From assembly GCF_032884065.1 (NCBI RefSeq), contig NC_088867.1:43538241-43602240 (forward strand): 64,000 nt of DNA, given 5' to 3'. Shown piece after piece: positions 61,201 to 64,000 of the stretch; the stretch's first letter is position 1, and the number at the start of each line of letters is the position of its first letter. This stretch comes from Artemia franciscana (lineage: Eukaryota; Arthropoda; Branchiopoda; Anostraca; Artemiidae). The position numbers were made by a program, and so were the translations under genes. The notes under the pieces were generated by a model. The model did not search any database and had not been told where the DNA came from. It was given only the letters and a program-made list of their open reading frames with translations.

Positions 61201-61879
61201 CATCTTTGGCTTGATTGTGCAGTTGTTTTGCCTCTGCTGCTGTCCACGATTCCCCAGAAGGTTTTCTACAAGGTCCTTTTTTTGCCATGAGATGTTTTTC
61301 TAGGGATTCAAATGTCCTGTGGCAAAATGGACACATCTTCCAGAAATTACGGCACTTATTTTTCTTCTCGTGTTTTTCTTCTCCATGGATCGTGAGAGAT
61401 TTCTGCAGATTAATTTCGGGCGCGGTCAATGATGGCTGGGGGGTAGACTGATTTGGTATGTGTCCATCAGTGGCTGTGCATGTTTGGCTTTGGCAGTGTG
61501 TGTGTGCGTGCATGTGTGCAAGTGTGGTTGTGTTCATGCATGGCTGTGTATGTATGTTGGCATGTGTTGCTGTATGTGTGTGCTGGGGTGACAACGAAGA
61601 TTCGTTTGCGTTCAAGGCATGTCCAGGGGCAGGCGAGGTCAGTTCAGTTTTTGACAAGGCAGGTTCAGTAGCAGCCAAGCTCGGTCCAGTAGCAGCCAAG
61701 GTTGGTCCCTGGGCAGGCAATGTCGGTCCCTGGGCAGGCAATGTCGGTCCAGGGGCAGCAGACAAGGTCGGTCCAGGGGCAGCCAAGGTTATTTCAGGGC
61801 CAGGCAGAGACAGTCCAGGGGCAGGCAAGGTCGTTTCAGAGGATTCTTGGCAAACAATATTTTTAATCGTTTTGGACAT
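57083..61879 (-). CDS. Tyrosine recombinase-SET methyltransferase fusion protein, three exons
   Basis: Coding exons 61879-59593, 59319-59120 and 58285-57083 join across GTAAGT...CAG and GTGAGT...CAG introns of 273 and 834 bp. They total 3690 nt, 1229 residues plus stop, in one frame. Domains in order: low-complexity Pro/Ala/Thr then Thr/His-rich leader (about 1-150), C2HC zinc finger (about 183-204), acidic Ser-rich linker, helical core-binding region (about 455-570), tyrosine recombinase catalytic domain (about 600-775), Lys/Glu-rich linker, SET domain (about 966-1092), Lys-rich basic tail. The recombinase would cut and rejoin DNA through a 3'-phosphotyrosine; the SET domain would methylate lysine using S-adenosylmethionine, probably on chromatin. 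The recombinase is closest in layout to Crypton-like elements; no reverse transcriptase is present, so a DIRS element is unlikely. It could be an active transposase or a domesticated host gene. The fusion is seen in sequence; its activity is inferred. Confidence 0.85.
58286..59119 (-). other. Intron 2 of the fusion gene
   Basis: 834-bp intron bounded by GTGAGT and CTTTCCAG on the minus strand. It contains an unexplained 126-codon open frame on the opposite strand (58410-58790) and, at the end of that frame, a perfect 12-bp stem with a 5-base loop (58758-58786). The rest is AT-rich with short AAAT runs near 59010-59030. Confidence 0.7.
58758..58786. repeat. Perfect 12-bp hairpin inside intron 2
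   Basis: ATTTGGTTTGTC and its exact reverse complement flank CCTTT. No gene context explains it; it may be a remnant of a foldback element. Confidence 0.6.
59120..59319 (-). CDS. Exon 2: catalytic tyrosine and charged linker
   Basis: The acceptor TGTCTTACAG ends at 59320. The two leading bases complete codon 763 (Glu), followed by ITSKKHYESYVFQR. The KHY tyrosine, about residue 770, sits eight to nine residues after the LCHS histidine, the usual spacing of box III to the nucleophile in tyrosine recombinases. That agreement strongly supports the splice. The remaining residues are a Lys/Glu/Ser-rich linker that ends in frame (phase 0) at the donor GTC|GTGAGT, intron starting at 59119. The 66 whole codons plus the split codon leave no stop in the joined frame. 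Confidence 0.8.
59593..61879 (-). CDS. Exon 1: zinc finger and most of the tyrosine recombinase domain
   Basis: Encodes residues 1-762 plus the first base of codon 763. The zinc finger reads CPFC...H...C around residues 183-204. Catalytic-pattern residues are Arg near 620 (GHRPGV), Lys near 650 (EKHKTAS), the second Arg near 735 (TIRHLITT) and His near 761 (LCHS). The usual box II His (HxxR) is not obvious, as in several Crypton-type enzymes. The donor is CGG|GTAAGT with the intron starting at 59592. Reading past the donor gives only 12 more residues before a stop, so splicing is required to reach the catalytic tyrosine. The bases CTCCTTTTAG directly precede the ATG, a strong acceptor, so the ATG may be internal or follow a non-coding leader exon. 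The N-terminal leader is encoded by roughly 24-bp GC-rich repeats and a TG-rich stretch, both likely length-variable. Confidence 0.85.
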
Positions 61880-61900
61880 CTAAAAGGAGAAAATAGTGTC
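61880..61900 (-). promoter_or_regulatory. Splice acceptor abutting the first ATG of the fusion gene
   Basis: Read on the minus strand, a pyrimidine tract TTTTCTCCTTTTAG ends exactly at the base before ATG at 61879. This implies an upstream exon beyond 61.9 kb carrying either a 5' UTR or further coding sequence. I could not identify that exon. Confidence 0.6.
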
Positions 61901-62044
61901 AGTAACAAGTACTTGATATATGACCCACAAAATATATGGTTTAACCCCCCTGCTAGCCGTGTGGATAAATAAATTTTTAATTCTGCGTCCGAATTAGTAA
62001 CACACTAAGATATAATTGTGCCAATTAAACTCAAATGAAAAATA

Positions 62045-62130
62045 GCTTTCAATATAATGGAATATAATCAGATCAATATAATGGAATATAATCGTGTCAA
62101 TATAATAAAATATAATTGAATAATAGCGTG
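62045..62130. repeat. Short AT-rich tandem repeat
   Basis: About three imperfect copies of a 26-bp unit containing TCAATATAATGGAATATAAT, 170 bp beyond the first ATG of the fusion gene. Confidence 0.6.
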
Positions 62131-62179
62131 AAAACCTAGTAAATTACAAGGCTCTCTTTTCTCTTAAAAAAAGCTAAAT

Positions 62180-62500
62180 TAATTTTAGGATATTGGGTTG
62201 GGGGGGAAGGAAGTTCAAGGACAGGCTACGTGGTATAAACTTTCAATAGAAGAATTTGTCTTGGGAGAAGAGAATTTCAAGGAAAGGGGTCGCGGGATTT
62301 TCTAGTATTATTTTAAAAATCAATGAAAAAAAACATGGAGGCTTTTTAAAACTGAATGTAAGGCACATCATTAAAACTTAATACGAACGGAAGTTATTAC
62401 GCATATGACGGATTTACCTCCCCGTAATACCTCAATCTTTAAGCTTAAGTATTTTCAGTATATTTGGCTTGAGGGGTGAGAGATACAAGGAAGGGTGGGG
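62180..62500 (+). repeat. Repeat A fragment (3' half)
   Basis: Carries the repeat-A series GGGATTTTCTAG, ACTGAATGTAAGG, TTACGCATATGACGG and TTTACCTCCCCGTAATACCT, ending just before the right-hand satellite copy. Confidence 0.65.
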
Positions 62501-62514
62501 GATAATTTGAAAAA

Positions 62515-62893
62515 AATACAGATTTTTTTAAGGATCAGGAAGAACGCAATACTTAGTAGAATTATTATTTGTCACTAGACACCAAAAGGAATGGCTGCTG
62601 ATAGTCTGGCACAAAATTGTTTAACTGGTAAATTACCAGGTTTTCACAATATTTTTCCAGTATATTCGAAAAACGACCGAATTCACACACTGTTTTACAA
62701 GTATACTTGAAAAATAAGCACGTTCTCACAATCCAAAAGTTGAAAATACTATTTCAAATACTAAGAAAGCTCGCAAGTGTTCCAGATTCTTTCCTATGAT
62801 TCTATATGTCTCCTGGAAATCAATTCCATGCGTAAAAGTCTAAAGAAAAAAGGTTTTTTGTTCATGTTTTAAACTTCAATGTTACTACACAGC
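62515..62893 (+). repeat. Diverged single copy of the 50.9-55.2 kb satellite
   Basis: Blocks AAGGATCAGGAAGAACGCAA, GTTTAACTGGTAAATTACCA, AAGTATACTTGAAAAATAA, TCTATATGTCTCCTGGAA and CTACACAGCAGCTAGT occur in the same order and orientation as in the left array. It lies beyond the 5' end of the fusion gene, so the gene is bracketed by direct copies of one sequence. Confidence 0.85.
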
Positions 62894-62896
62894 AGC

Positions 62897-64000
62897 TAGT
62901 AGTAGTAGTAGTACGTCAGTAGTAGTAGTACGTCAGTAGTAGTAGTAGTAGGTCATTTTTAGAACTTGCAGACCAATTAAATTTAAATTTTGAGAGAAGT
63001 CATCTCCAATTTTTCTAAGATAGTATAGAAGTGGTAGTAGTAGTGGGCCGGTAGAAGTAGTAGTATTAGGTCAGTAGTAGTAGTAGTAGGTCAGTAGTAG
63101 TAGTAGTAGGTCAGTAGTAGTAGTAGTAGTAGGTCAGTAGTAGTGGTAGTAGTAGGTCTATAGTAGTAGTAGTAGTAGGTCAGTAGCAGTAGTAGTAGGT
63201 CAGTAGTAGTAGTAGTAGGTCAGTAGTAGTAGTAGTAGTAGGTCAGTAGTAGTAGTAGTAGGTCAGTAGTAGTAGTAGTAGGTCAGTAGTAGTAGTAGTA
63301 GGTCAGTAGTAGTAGTAGTAGGTCAGTAGTAGAAGCTCAGTAGCAGTAGTAGTAGTAATAGGTTAGTAGTAGTAGTAGTAGGTCAGTAGTTGTAGTAGTA
63401 GTAGGTCAGTAGTTGTAATAGTAGGTCAGTAGTAGTAGTAGTAGGTCAGGTTAGTAGTAGTAGTAGGTCAGTAGTTGTAGTAGGTCAGTAGTAGTAGTAG
63501 GTCAGTAGTAGTAGTAGGTCAGTAGTAGTAGTAGGTCAGTAGTAGTAGTAGTAGGTCAGCAGCAGTAGTAGTAAGGAAATTTCCTAAGGAAATTTCTCCC
63601 CTTTCTTCACCCCCCTTCTTTCTTAATCCTCCCCCCGCCCCAACCTCACCCTTCTTCGTTAGTAGTAGTAGTAGTAGTACGTCAGTAGTAGTAGTAGTAC
63701 GTCAGTAGTAGTAGTAGTACCTCAGTAGTTGTAGTCGTAGGTCAGTAGTAGTAGTAGTAGGTCAGTAGTAGTAGTATTAGGTCAATAGCAGTAGTAGTAG
63801 GTCAGTAGCAGTAGTAGTAGGTCAGTAGCAGTAGCAGTAGTAGTAGGATAGTAGTAGTAGTAGTAAGGAAATTTCCTAAGGACAGTAGCAGTAGTAATAG
63901 GTCAGTAGCAGTAGCAGTAGCAGTAGGTTAGTAGTAGTAGTACATCAGTAGTAGTAGTAGGTCAGTAGTAGTAGTAGTAGGTCAGTAGTAGTAGTAGTAG
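62897..64000 (+). repeat. TAG/TAGGTC minisatellite, continuing past the window
   Basis: Over 1.1 kb of (TAG)n punctuated by GGTC, in units of about 14-23 bp, most often AGTAGTAGTAGTAGGTC (17 bp). A non-repeat island at 63572-63662 is C/T-rich. The palindrome AAGGAAATTTCCTAAGG occurs at about 63575 and again near 63865, which suggests the island was duplicated or partly lost within the array. Confidence 0.92.

Noticed and set aside
57083-61879. DIRS-type retroelement
   Set aside because: A tyrosine recombinase is present, but there is no reverse transcriptase or RNase H in the locus; a Crypton-like or domesticated origin fits better.
60586-61883. Plus-strand open frames of about 140 codons (60586-61005, 61458-61883)
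   Set aside because: Antisense shadows of recombinase exon 1. Their long frames follow from the GC-rich coding and minisatellite sequence opposite.
62897-64000. CRISPR-like or telomeric repeat
   Set aside because: Irregular TAG-based minisatellite. The units do not match TTAGG or TTAGGG telomere repeats, and there are no spacers.
1-64000. tRNA and rRNA genes
   Set aside because: No cloverleaf with both A and B boxes and no rRNA-like conserved blocks were seen; the B-box-like site at 47047 is treated as a possible SINE.

Overview
This looks like a repeat-dense, AT-rich arthropod nuclear scaffold. The many TAG/ACT trinucleotide tracts, the frequent TAGGCCTA-type words and the mix of RTE-like and CR1-like LINE debris would suit a crustacean such as a brine shrimp (Artemia). 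That species call is an inference from texture, not from a marker gene. Three runs of exactly 100 N (8138, 47503 and 50780) are assembly gaps.

The one clearly intact gene is on the minus strand at 57083-61879. Three exons with canonical splice sites keep one frame and encode about 1229 residues. The protein has a low-complexity Pro/Ala/His-rich N-terminus, a C2HC-type zinc finger, a tyrosine recombinase (DNA breaking-rejoining) domain, and a C-terminal SET domain most like the H4K20 methyltransferase KMT5A/SET8. The recombinase's catalytic tyrosine lies in the short middle exon, so it only joins its domain after splicing. The SET domain has Phe where human SET8 has its F/Y-switch tyrosine. 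A perfect acceptor abuts the first ATG, so at least one upstream exon is expected.

The gene sits between sequences of one satellite family in the same orientation. On the left is a 4.3 kb tandem array (50880-55215). It has 669-bp monomers with 232-bp subrepeats, a three-monomer higher-order pattern, and a terminal inversion. On the right is one diverged copy at 62515-62890. This raises the possibility that gene and satellite form one mobile unit.

The rest is mainly transposable-element debris. Repeat A (up to 1.7 kb, non-coding, ending in a 280-bp hairpin) occurs about ten times. Repeat B is a Helentron/HINE-like element with roughly 295-bp internal tandem units, short subterminal inverted repeats and a 3' stem-loop. 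One B copy is inserted in repeat C, and two other C copies in the window supply the empty site. RTE-like LINE pieces lie at 3.6, 13.2, 15.9 and 40-42 kb. CR1/I-like reverse transcriptase and RNase H pieces lie at 27.9 and 44-46.6 kb. Two TIR-bounded segments lie at 22.9-24.7 and 27.3-29.0 kb. TAG-rich composite repeats occupy 1.4-8.1 kb and a TAGGTC minisatellite fills 62.9-64 kb.

Two small exon-like segments on the minus strand (17768-17871 and 18876-19019) may belong to an unrecognised host gene. I saw no rRNA, tRNA, CRISPR array or bacterial-type operon.
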